DNA of 64,000 bases from contig OX388312.1 of the NCBI GenBank assembly GCA_947579605.1, positions 25,133,313 to 25,197,312 of the forward strand, in the 5' to 3' direction. Source of the DNA: Athripsodes cinereus. Its lineage: Eukaryota; Arthropoda; Insecta; Trichoptera; Leptoceridae. Positions 1-9,672 of the stretch are shown here, piece by piece (the first letter of the stretch is position 1; each line of letters starts with the position of its first letter). Under the pieces are notes generated by a model. The model did no database searches and had not been told where the DNA came from. It saw only the letters and a program-made list of their open reading frames with translations. The translations under genes were made by a program, and so were the position numbers.

Positions 1-589
1 TATGTTATATTATATTCTCATCAACTCATTTAATGTGTAAAATTTATTTTGAATTATGTTATGTTTATACTTTTTATGATGGCTGTTTATATAGTTTGTA
101 AGTACCTTCTTAAATAAGATGTGAAATGAATATATTTTTTTAATTTATTTTGCAATATCTTCATTGTTTTGTAAAAAGCATTAACCGTTTATCTAATAAA
201 TAAATATCCATAATTTTTAAACTTAAAAAATCTTATTTAGGATCTCACTAGACGAAGATCATTCAACAATATTTTTAATGCTTTCTTATATGGTAGGTAT
301 ACGCACTAGCAAAAATCCGATGAAAACAATAATTAAATTTAAATAATTAAAATTCAGTAGGTGAAAATTATGACGATTTTTTTATTATTCAAATTTTTAA
401 AACTATTATAGTATCGTTACTATTTTCATAGGAAACGGTGGAGAATATTAAGTTCAAGCTTTTACTCTACAAGTATATAAGCACTAGCAATACATAAGAT
501 TGCCTAAAGAAAATCTATAAATCTCATCGATATAATTCTCATGAAATTTCCCCGATACTTGAATGTAACGATTAAAAATCAATTCAGCC
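1..589. other. AT-rich DNA, nothing recognised
   Basis: No open frame, repeat family or RNA gene is recognisable here. The stretch is ordinary AT-rich insect-type intergenic sequence with stop codons in all frames. Confidence 0.6.
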
Positions 590-745
590 GCCTATTCCCA
601 TATTTCCCAGGCAACATGGCCGTGTGGAAAACAATTGAAGCGGATATTGTAGGCGGCGCTACGTGCTACGGCGCCGCCCTCAGCTACGGGGTAATAGAAT
701 ACTAAAGCCTCATAGGGTATAGAGCTTAACCGTGAGTACCTACCT
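590..745. other. GC-rich island with perfect hairpin
   Basis: A short block of much higher GC than its surroundings. It contains an exact inverted repeat: GGCGGCGC near 652 pairs with GCGCCGCC about 11 bases downstream. The loop carries the repeated motif CTACG. No ORF or retroposon tail explains it. It could be a conserved regulatory element or the remnant of a DNA transposon. Only the composition and the hairpin are seen directly; the function is unknown. Confidence 0.4.
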
Positions 746-1004
746 GTGGTAATAAAGATCTACGAATAAAGGTGCTAGCTGGATATATCCCTCATTTAAA
801 CGATAAATAATAATATTTAATAAATATAGCATATTCGGTTCAATGTAGACTTTTAGATTTATAAGGCATTTTTCCAGGTGTCTTCAACCAATGTCTCATT
901 AAGTAGTCAATAAATATTCAAACAATTGTGTTCTTCGAAATTTGAAAAAATATTTAAAAATTCACTACAAATGCAATAAGACTGAAATACTTAGTTGAAT
1001 ATTT

Positions 1005-1200
1005 TACGAGTAATTTTTTTTTAAAAGATATATCTGGGTTTTGTTATAAACTCAAATATAACCTTATACACCTTTCACAGTAAGCTACTAAAAGCTTGTG
1101 TCGTGAAAGGGAAGTTTGCCGGCACCTGGTATCGAACCATCGACCCCTTGTTTACTAGGTCGAGACTCTACCTCCAGGCTACCGACGAACTCTACGAATT
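1005..1200 (-). mobile_element. tRNA-derived SINE (family S1), near full length
   Basis: Read on the minus strand, this is a tRNA-like head followed by a unique tail and an A-run. The A box (TAGCCTGGAGGTAGAG) lies at 1166-1181 and a near-consensus B box (GGTTCGATACC) at 1128-1138. These are the internal RNA polymerase III promoter elements of tRNA-derived SINEs. The tail contains an 8-bp stem, CCTTTCAC paired with GTGAAAGG, then an oligo-A end at about 1012-1020. Two tail-only relatives occur at 41795 and 45480. It has no coding capacity and would depend on a LINE enzyme. A standalone tRNA gene is unlikely because the acceptor stem cannot be closed and the sequence continues into the repeat tail. 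Confidence 0.75.
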
Positions 1201-1450
1201 ATAAAATATCTTCTAGTGCTCAAATGAAATTTTAATTTTATTTATGTACGATTTGGAATATATCGTACTTCTACAATTAACTAAACCAATACACTAAATT
1301 GTTCCCATCTTTGTTGTTGTTTTGCATTATTTTTCATTTTATTATATTTTATGCGATAAGGATTATTATTTTTATTTTATATCACATTTAGTTAACAAAA
1401 TAATATTGAGTTCTGCGTTTTGAATATAACATAATATAAATAATCAAATA

Positions 1451-1701
1451 ATAAATTAAACAATGGTGCTCGGAGACGTGGACGTCCGAGGATTAAATGG
1501 CAAGATCATTTAAATCAAATCCTACAGGACGGTCACGTGTTGAGCACATTGAACAGGAGAGCATGCATGAGGAATTGTATGACAGTGACGGAAGCGAAAG
1601 ATGTATGCAAAGATAGAAGGAAGTGGCGCTCGATCCTTTCTGCCTACCCCGCGAGGGAAGCGGCGTGATGGTATGTATGTATGTATGTATAAATTAAACA
1701 A
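1451..1701 (+). mobile_element. LINE family B 3' end, 5'-truncated, with 13-bp TSD
   Basis: Insert 1464-1688 is flanked by the perfect direct repeat ATAAATTAAACAA (1451-1463 and 1689-1701). The plus strand encodes the C-terminal tail of a LINE reverse transcriptase polyprotein: a basic GRPRIKW motif, then NRRACMRN, then KWRSILSAYPAREAA and a stop. This matches the tails at 18360 and 36966. After the stop comes GGCGTGATGG and a (TGTA)n microsatellite that serves as the retroposon 3' tail. The copy is a 5'-truncated dead insertion of about 225 bp, apparently young because the TSD is intact. Confidence 0.85.
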
Positions 1702-1969
1702 AAAATTAAATTTTGTACAAAATGTAGAATCTCAACATAATCCGAGTTAATTCTCCCATGATGTCCTTTGAAAATCATGAGAAATTATGCAAAGTGCAAC
1801 AAGGGCTCAAACCTTAATACTTAAAAAAAAACACTCGAATTCGGGGTTTTAATATTAAAAATGAAGAAGAATCCAGAGGTTTTTCTTCCTTTGTAGAGCT
1901 GAAATTATTTAGAGAAATTGAGTATGTAGCAAATCGAAAAATTATGAAAACCAAATCTTTAATTATGGA

Positions 1970-2095
1970 CACGCTCTGCACAACGAGCAGGACAGCATAC
2001 ACGAGGAACTTAACGAATATTATGGAAGGAAAAAGCGCTTGCAAGAACAGGAATAAGTGGTGCTCAATACCATCTACCTACTTCGTATGAAAAGT
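1970..2095 (+). mobile_element. Decayed LINE family B 3' fragment
   Basis: A plus-strand translation aligns, with many substitutions, to the family B tail: a run like DTLCTTSRTAYTRN corresponds to HVLSTLNRRACMRN, and NKWCSIPSTYF to RKWRSILSAYP. No tail repeat or TSD was identified. This is an older copy than the neighbour at 1464. Confidence 0.6.
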
Positions 2096-2276
2096 GACGT
2101 CATAGGAATTCTATGTGAATGCATTCTTGATAACAATCTGCTGAGCTGATTGGCATTCTAACTGTCAGCCTTCAAAAGTGTTAAGCCACCTTCAATTTGT
2201 ATGAAATTGATTATTCCTGAAAATAGGTTTTCCAGATTTTCATTTTTTCCAACCACGTCAACAGCAACTCCCCTGA

Positions 2277-4247
2277 ACTTACATCTCATACATTCTTACA
2301 CGTCAAAGATACAGGAATCAAATTAAAGATTGCAGGAGCTTTGCAGGTCCGGACATTGATAGTGATCATAATATGGTTGTGGCGGAAACCATACTGAAAT
2401 TCAAAAGGCTCGAGAAGAGAACCACAAAAAGATGGGACCTAAAACAGCTAAAAATAAAAGAAGTTAAAGAGAAATACGACGAAAAAACTAAGATATGCGA
2501 TTTTGAGAGTAATGAAAGTATAGATAAAGTATGGGGTAAAATAAAAGAGAAAATAACCGCAGCGGCAGATGAGGTATTAGAGAAAAAAAAGCCGCAAGCT
2601 AGGAAAGAATGGATCACGGACGATATTTTAGAAATGATTGAAAAAAGAAGGAACTTAAAGAACTCTAAAACAGAAGAAGGGAAAAAGGAATATAAAGCCC
2701 TTAGAAATAAAATTAACAGAGAATCCAAGCTGAGAAAGGAATGTTATTTGCAAGAAAAATGCAAAAATATTAACAGGAATATAAAACAAAGGAAATTTGA
2801 AACCGCATACTCTGAAGTAAAGAATTTCTTCAATGACAAAACACAACCACGATGTGCTATACAAGATAAAAACGGCAAACTGCTGTTTGAGGATGAATTG
2901 ATCGTTAAAAGATGGAAAGAATACCTAGAACAATTATACAAAGGAAAGAACATAGTCAAGGAAAGCAAAGCACTAGAAGCAGAATATGACGTAGAAAATA
3001 ATGGAGATGACATCTTAAGAAGTGAATTTGATATTGCATTAGCAAAGTTGAAAGACGGCAAAGCACCAGGTATTGACCTGATTCCATCAGAGCTGCTTAA
3101 ATGCGCAGAAAAAGGCATGCTTGATACATTGTATAAGCTTGTCTGCAAAATATACAACACAGGAGAGATACCTGAGGACTTTGCCAAATGTCTGATACGA
3201 GCGCTTCCTAAGAAAGCAGGCACGACAAAGTGTGAACAACACAGAACCTTAAGCATGATATCACACGCTTCTAAGATACTCACCAACATTATAATGAAAA
3301 GGGCGGAAAATAAAATCAACGAAACACTTTCAGAAGATCAATTTGGATTCCGCAAAGAGACAGGTACAAGAGATGCAATCCTGAGTCTCAGACTTACTCT
3401 AGAAAAGAGAATAACAATTAATAAAAACACATATATAGCATTCATCGACCTTGAAAAAGCATTCCATAAAGTAGAATGGGAACAACTTTTTAACACCCTC
3501 AACCAGATAGGAATGAGTTATAAGGATAGAAGAGCAATCTGGAGCTTATACAAGAACGAAATGGCTGTGATTAAAAGCGGAGAGAGCTGTGCAGAAGCAA
3601 GGGTAGAACAAGGCGTAAGACAAGGATGCTCAATGTCGCCAGCTCTCTTTAACTGCTATATACAGCGAGCCATTGATGAACTGAGAGAAGAAATGAAGAA
3701 CTGGACAGGAGTAAAAATAAATGGGAAAAAGGTCGACATGATAAGATATGCTGACGACATAGCACTGCTCGCAGACTCCGAGATGGAGCTGAACGAAGCT
3801 TTAGGAAAAATGGAAAGTATACTGTTGTCAAAGTACAACATGAAAATAAATAAAGAAAAAACAAAATGTATGGTCGTTGGAAGAGAGGAAGCGACTGCGA
3901 ACATTGCATTAAATGGAGTGAGCATCAAACAAGTAAGTGAATTCGTGTACCTGGGCAGCAGAATAAACCAGGATGGACGCTCCAAAGCAGAAATTGTATG
4001 CAGAATAAACCAGGCAAGGATTGCCTTCAAAAAAAAATCGAAGATATTGGAATCCCCAAATATCGACTTAAGCGTAAGGAAGAACCTTACTAAAGCCTTT
4101 GTATGGAGCATTCTGCTTTATGGTTGTGAGACATGGACCATCAGCAAGAGTGAAAGCGGACGGTTGGCGGCCTTTGAAATGTGGTGCTACAGAATATATG
4201 GACCAACTGAAGAGGGACATGAACTGTGGCTCATACGTAGAGCTTAA
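2277..4247 (+). pseudogene. Endonuclease/reverse transcriptase ORF of an RTE-like element
   Basis: The enzyme would nick target DNA and copy its own RNA at the nick (target-primed reverse transcription). The first in-frame Met is at 2373, but the frame is open from 2277 and carries the endonuclease end, so that Met is not a real start. Numbering from 2373, visible RT blocks are KAPGID (230-235), QFGFR (323-327), FID with catalytic Asp359, GVRQGC (414-419), YADD (459-462), FVYLGS (from 524) and YGCETW (583-588). All three catalytic aspartates are present. The Asp that usually follows KAF in block A is His (AFHKVEW). It is a pseudogene because the endonuclease is truncated and the C-terminus is deleted and frame-shifted. 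RTE-clade placement rests on overall motif spacing and is probable, not proven. Confidence 0.85.
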
Positions 4248-4340
4248 AAGACTGGCTGAGAATAGGGAGGAATGGAGAAGAAAAACCAAACTCGTTGCAG
4301 ACCAATCCAATGGATTGTAACTAAATATATATATTTAATA
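2277..4340 (+). mobile_element. RTE-like non-LTR retrotransposon, 5'-truncated with 3' deletion
   Basis: The largest element in the window. It begins inside the apurinic-type endonuclease domain: an open stretch from 2277 ends in the conserved SDHN motif at 2361-2372. It runs through a nearly intact reverse transcriptase and stops in an AT-rich tail just after 4320. The 5' part of the endonuclease and any 5' UTR are missing. Near 4195 the frame breaks: the RT frame ends at 4247, while the family C-terminus (GSYVELKRLAENREEWRRK) continues in another frame to a stop at 4318-4320. The region normally lying between RT and tail seems deleted. No clear TSD was found. Confidence 0.85.
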
Positions 4341-4411
4341 TTTTGAAGTCCCATTTAATGAATACTTATTTTACAAAAGAAAGTAAGAGACGTCATATTC
4401 TCTTCACTATG

Positions 4412-4462
4412 TATCTTTTGTTTCTTCACAATCCACCCACCCGTTTGTGAGTGATTTAGGAT
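4412..4462 (-). mobile_element. Short LINE tail relic
   Basis: The minus strand contains a run resembling SLTNGWVD. The nucleotide string around CACCCGTTTGTGAGTGAT resembles the fragment at 61575 (CACTCGTTTATGAGTGAT). It is probably a tiny remnant of the same LINE 3' end. The call rests only on this pairwise similarity. Confidence 0.35.
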
Positions 4463-5164
4463 TCAGTACTCATGGTACGAGTTTTTTTTCTTAGCTCAGC
4501 AGTACCTGAGATAAATTATATTTGTATGAAAATATTTCAGTGCCACTGCCAATAAAAATATGAAAAATTCAGTATTCTAAAGTGACGTAATTTTCACGAA
4601 TAAAAAGATACTAAAATTGTTGAAAAAATAGTAGGCCTAGTAAATGTATCCTATAATTATGACCTACATATTTCTTTTATTTGATTCCGAGCCTAGTTAG
4701 TGTTTATAAAAATACGACATTATAATTCAAGTCGGATAGAGTTTGAGATACTTTACTCCCGTTAATATTATGGAATACGTGTCGCCTGAAATGATTACTA
4801 TGATTCTGTTGTATACCAAGACAACATTTTATTCAGTGGGCACTGTGCCAAAATATTTTACTAACTGTTTTGAGGTGTATAACAGTTAGAAAGATAAATG
4901 TTATTAAAAACAAATTTCTAATGTGATTAAGAAAAACTTTGCTGTTTAAGGTAAATTAAAGTTTAACTGAAAAAACGATCTGTGTGTTCATAGCATGCAG
5001 TTAGTTTCCTGGCTAGTTGTGGGGAATGGCATGATGGCATCCCCGTGAAAGCCTTCAAACAACGATTTACTTCAAATCATAGTGGCATTCTACAATAGTG
5101 GTGTCTACAATAAATACAAAATAAGCCTGATTGTTAAATTTAAGAAGAAGAATACCTAATAATA
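4463..5164. other. AT-rich DNA, nothing recognised
   Basis: No recognisable gene, RNA or repeat in this stretch. Confidence 0.55.
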
Positions 5165-5415
5165 TCTACTTCTATACCATCACGACGTATCCCACAAGAG
5201 GGGTTGCCAGCAGATCAGCTGCATGCAATAAACATGTGAACTGTCTTCTACGTGTCAACAAAAAATTAAGATATCCAAAATGGATGGCAAATCTCAACGC
5301 TGAATTTAAGATGTAAAATGTCTTTATTTTTTTGAACTTCGTCCTCTTACAGGACTTTTGAAAACTTACAAAAAAGAGTGGGAGACCAATTTCTTACCGG
5401 GTGCTCCACGGGCAT
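5165..5415 (-). mobile_element. Family A retroposon (copy A1)
   Basis: Member of the most abundant repeat of the window. The sense strand is taken as minus because copies elsewhere carry microsatellite tails on that side. Diagnostic blocks in the plus orientation are CACGACGTATCCCACAAG, GCAGATCAGCTGCATGCAAT, GCTGAATTTAAGATGTAAAATG and CCGGGTGCTCCACGG. It is near full length but diverged. There is no coding capacity and no A/B-box promoter is evident. Its 3' end resembles that of LINE family B. Confidence 0.75.
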
Positions 5416-5607
5416 ACAACTAAGTACATAGGATTATATATTTGCAATACGTAATAATAAAAGATTTCAGTAATTTCTGAAGAAGATTTGTCAGATGGAG
5501 ACTATAATGTGAACTCATAATACTTTTCCAAGAAATAAAAAATGCATAAATAATGTTTGGAAAAAATATAAATACCATTTCAATTAACAGTAAAGACTGA
5601 GCACAAC

Positions 5608-5628
5608 TCCCTCTCTCTCTCTTTCTCT
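5608..5628. repeat. CT-rich microsatellite
   Basis: A short run of (CT)n with one interruption. Confidence 0.7.
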
Positions 5629-5979
5629 GATATATTTTTTTATCAAATATTTAATCAATTTCTCAAAAAAAATATTGAAGAAGTATGAAAGCTGTATTTC
5701 ATTTCAAAATGCATGAACCATGCAAATATTTTAACCATTTTCTACTGATTGTATTTTTGCAATAATTTATATGCGAAAAAGTTAACAATATATTGATTGA
5801 ATTGATTGATTGTTATGATTCTTTTGAATCCAATCCATTGATTTGATCGATGGAAACCATATTTCCTTTACTACATAATTATACTTTTTACCTTTTTCTC
5901 ATTAGCGTATCGTTATAATTTTATACTTTCTTGATAATAATTAAAAAACAAAATGCTGTAATAAACTCAAAAAATAGAA

Positions 5980-6276
5980 AGTACTACGTGCAACCGCGGG
6001 CAAAACCCTTAGAGGCAAAGTCAGGAACACTAAAATAAAAATATATGTGAAACTAGGATAAAGTTCGTTGGAGCAGAAAGAGAAGACGGATATGGAGGGA
6101 CCATGGGGATTGTATGAGTCACTACTCAACAAAATAACCCACATCGTCACGAACGAGACACCAAGAGGCCGCAGATTGCCAGGAAGACTACCTAATAGAT
6201 GCAAGGATAGCTGGTCTTCAGCGTTGCAGGAGGAGGCAAATTCCGAACAAACTGATCAACGATCTAATTATCTTTA
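5980..6276 (+). mobile_element. Decayed LINE C-terminal fragment
   Basis: Plus-strand frames contain pieces typical of LINE RT C-termini: KVRNTKI near 6020, then the basic motif RGRRLPGRLPNRCKDSW at about 6163-6213. Stops and a frame change separate the pieces. There is no tail repeat, TSD or second copy in the window. I am confident of LINE origin in general but not of the family. Confidence 0.5.
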
Positions 6277-6694
6277 AGAATAATTTTGCATAACATATTT
6301 TAAACTACTCCAGATTAATCATTCCAATTGATCACACTTATCCATAGTCAACCTATTTGAATAGGTATTAACTAGGTAGGTATGTTGTATATGGTACACA
6401 TACATATGTGAACTTCCTTAAGGAATGCACAACACAGAGTTTCGACGCTTATGAATCGACTTAGGCTTGGTTAAGAGTACTCTTTAAACCTAGGTAACAT
6501 TTCCAATTCCTCTGTGTCATTCTTATCACATGAAATTTTTGAAAGTTGTAATTTTGCATAGCCTGAAAGCTTTAAGAACAATTCATAGTTAATAAAATTA
6601 ATAAACAGGAAGTAATTTTGTGTCAATTTTTAAATGTGGAACATTATTATAATTCAAAGTATAAAGTTTTGTAGATATTGTTACAACTATTATT
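6277..6694. other. AT-rich DNA, nothing recognised
   Basis: No supported feature seen. Confidence 0.5.
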
Positions 6695-6955
6695 AATCAC
6701 GGCATATCTACGAGTGAGCTAGTCAGCAGACTAGCTGCATGTAATAAAAATGCAATCTGTTCTCTCCGTGCCAAAAAATCATTACGACATTCAGGATAGG
6801 TTGCAAAGCTCATCGCTGAATTTGAATTATTTGTTAATGTCTTTATTTTTTCCAACACCTGCCATTTACGAGACATTCTAAAACTTACGGAATAGAGTGG
6901 AATACCAATAATTCTTAGCGGGTGCTCCAAGGAACATATTAATATAAAATATTGC
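6695..6955 (-). mobile_element. Family A retroposon (copy A2)
   Basis: Near full-length diverged copy. In the plus orientation it has ATCACGGCATATC, CAGCAGACTAGCTGCATG, CTCTCCGTGCC, CATTCAGGAT, CTCATCGCTGAATTT and GCGGGTGCTCCAAGGAACAT in the family order. A 7-bp TATTAAT occurs at both ends but is too AT-rich to count as a TSD. The minus-strand open frame here is incidental: it is broken in the other copies. Confidence 0.75.
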
Positions 6956-8009
6956 TGATTGTATTCATCAAACAATATATTATATTAAATATATAACTGA
7001 TTTCTTTTTTTTAATTAACAAAAGTAGATACAGTATTTAAAAAATAGATTGGAACTATTAACATAATAGCGTGCAAATTAATTTGTTTGACCTTTAAGAA
7101 TCTTCCTTAAAAATCTTAGATTCAGACCATCAATCAAAAAATTTAAATATTTAAAAATTACGTAAAGATTAACAACATAAATATTTAATAAAAAAATATA
7201 AAAAATCACGAAAAACTTACCAAATATTTGCAGAACTGTTGCTTGCTTCTGACGATATATCTCACAACTATTACTACCACATATTAAATAAATTTAAAGT
7301 TAATATTACGATATAAATATTTATATTTTTATATATCAATTTTCTTTAGTGATATGTACTAAATTGATATTCTTTAAAGTTGTTTTATAAACTATGATAT
7401 ATAATATGTAATGTAAAGTTCTTTTCATTTTCCGTAACTTCCAATAAAGCTCTCTGTTTTAGCGGCAAGTCGGACACTTTCAAAAATTTCCCGCGCATTA
7501 TGACATCTGAAATGATAACGGAGTGTGATAAGAAGGTGTTTGAGACATTTTGACATTTTTAAAACCATAATAAAAAGAAAAACAAAAATAATATTTATTT
7601 AATAAACACCCGATTGATTTTATTCCATATGCTGTTATGTAAATTTACTTATTTTTTTTTTAAATTTAACATATTGAGTGTATTATTTAAATTCTTCAGG
7701 TATGTGTAATAAAAAAGAAATAAAATAATAAAAAAGTATGGCAAAATAACTGATAACATAAGTTTTATAAAAAGTTTTCAATCAATATGTTACTAAAAAT
7801 GATTTTTTTTGCTAACTTTATAAAAAAAATATACTCCTACATCTTAATATACTTCTACATCATAAAAAATTTACAAGAAAAATTTATTGTGGTGAGATAA
7901 CAATTGATTAGAAAATATTCATATTTGATAATAAAACAGATGGTTTGAAAAATTATGTATTGTTTACCGGTTTTGTCATGTCAAAATGTTTAAAAATGGA
8001 ATAGAACGC
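6956..8009. other. AT-rich DNA with a small GC block
   Basis: No gene or repeat family is seen. At 7440-7560 there is a slightly GC-richer block including AGCGGCAAGTCGGACAC and CCCGCGCATTATGAC. Nothing shows its role. Confidence 0.5.
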
Positions 8010-8175
8010 GGCAAATTTTTGAAAGCGTCCGCCTTGCCGCGCGATCGTGTCACGTGTTTGGCGCGCACTGATATTCAACTCCTCTTCATGAAGGATTGTT
8101 TACCTCCTATTCCGCCGGCGATGTTACCGCCCTCTACCGCTACGATTTCCCTCGGAACATAAGGCCTCGACGTAG
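8010..8175. other. GC-rich island, candidate conserved noncoding DNA
   Basis: A 165-bp block far richer in GC than its flanks. It contains CCGCGCGATCG, an E-box CACGTG next to GGCGCGC, and CCGCCGGCG. There is no LINE-tail peptide in any frame and no match to other repeats in the window. Such islands in AT-rich insect deserts can be enhancers. Only the composition and motifs are observed; function is an inference. Confidence 0.35.
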
Positions 8176-8817
8176 ATACTCCTTTGGAAAATTCATTTGA
8201 TTATGAAACATACGCCATTACAAAAGGTATAAATAGATATTCAATATAATGTTTTCTACATTACCTAAATCGAAAATATTTAGGGATTATAAAACTTTTA
8301 TTTAAAATATTCGATGTCTCAAGTATTAAATCTGAAACATTATGAAAATAAGTTCAGTACGCTATCAATTGTACTACTAACAATGTTTTGTTAATAACCT
8401 GCCTAACAGTTAAGAATAAAATGAATACTAAAAAATAACTCCCATAGTTTAATTTTACACTAAAAATTATAATTTTCCGCATTCTCAATTTCGTTCCATG
8501 TACATACGTTTTTAATTTTTCTGATAACAGCTGTCGTTTTACGGTCAGAATGCACAATAAAAACAAGTTGACACAACTATTATGTAGATTGGAAATAATA
8601 CTAATCTCTGTTCGTGAGTGAGATGTCATATAGTCAGCTACATTATTATTTTTTTATTAAAAAGACATTTTTTGAGATTATTACAACTTTCAGTCAATGC
8701 GATCCCACAGAAAAGTTGGATCAATTAGAAAAAAAACTTGAAAAAGCAGTTATTCTGTGTGTGTGAATAGGAACGGTTTGTTTAATTTTATTAATATTTT
8801 TATTACCTGTCTATATA

Positions 8818-8930
8818 CAATCACGCCGTGTCCCACGTGGGGTAGGTAGAGAGAACCGAACAATTTGTTGATCTATCCTTCTTGTACGTCCGCGCTTTCT
8901 CACACTCCCTCCTTCAGATATCATTATTTA
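8818..8930 (-). mobile_element. LINE family B 3' fragment with internal deletion
   Basis: On the plus strand the sequence begins TCACGCCGTGTCCCACGTGG and GGTAGAGAGAACCG as in copies 18360 and 36966. It then jumps from GATCTATCCTTCTTG straight to TACGTCCGCGCTTTCTCACA, skipping about 110 bp present in those copies. This is the 3' UTR plus part of the basic tail. Confidence 0.7.
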
Positions 8931-9570
8931 CATATTATTTTAAATGAGTGTGAAACACAGGTTAGGGTAAAAATACATACGTTGGTATTTATTTAAAATT
9001 AATGATTATCACTTTATGACGCGTAATGTTTAAAATTTATCTTGCATGAAAATTTAGCTTATTTTCTCGTACCATTTAATTCAGAAATAGGTACCTATAT
9101 GAGATCCGTATTCTCTGCGTCCCTAACAGCAGCTACATGTAATATCTGCCAGCGTGAAACATGATGGGGAAAGCTTTAAACAAAGGTAATTATAATCACA
9201 TTATGATTATTATATGCATATGTAGTCACTCAAAATTATTTACCTAGATATGACTATAATAATGAACATAAAAATGAATCAATTTATACATTAAGGTATG
9301 GTCATGAATTAATAATTTAATACTTGTGTGAAGAAAACGAACAAATAAATAAATGAAAAAAAACAATTAATAGACGAATATTAATTAATCCATGAATAAA
9401 TAGATGTAAGAAACTGAAACTAGCACTGAGAGAAAACTAGTCTATTTGTTTATAATATTTTAAGACATTAATTACAATTTAAGATCATTTTTATACAAAG
9501 GTTCATCTCTCTATCTATTTAAACCGTCATAGCATTTCGCATAAGTAAGATAGCGATTAATATATTGTAT
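8931..9570. other. AT-rich DNA, nothing recognised
   Basis: No supported feature seen. Confidence 0.5.
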
Positions 9571-9672
9571 CTTATAAAACTGCAGGTTGACCTTCTCTTG
9601 CAAAGAAATAATAATTCATTCATAACGAATGGCATCTCTCATCGCTGAATTGAAGATATTAAATGTCTAAAT
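9571..9672 (-). mobile_element. Relic of family A
   Basis: Only the middle is recognisable: AACGAATGGCATCTCTCATCGCTGAATTGAAGATATTAAATGTC-like blocks, matching the GGGTGGCAAACCTCATCGC region of better copies. The ends are lost. Confidence 0.45.

Noticed and set aside
1100..1200. Possible functional tRNA gene
   Set aside because: Good A and B boxes, but no acceptor-stem closure, and the sequence continues into a repeated tail with an A-run, so it is a SINE.
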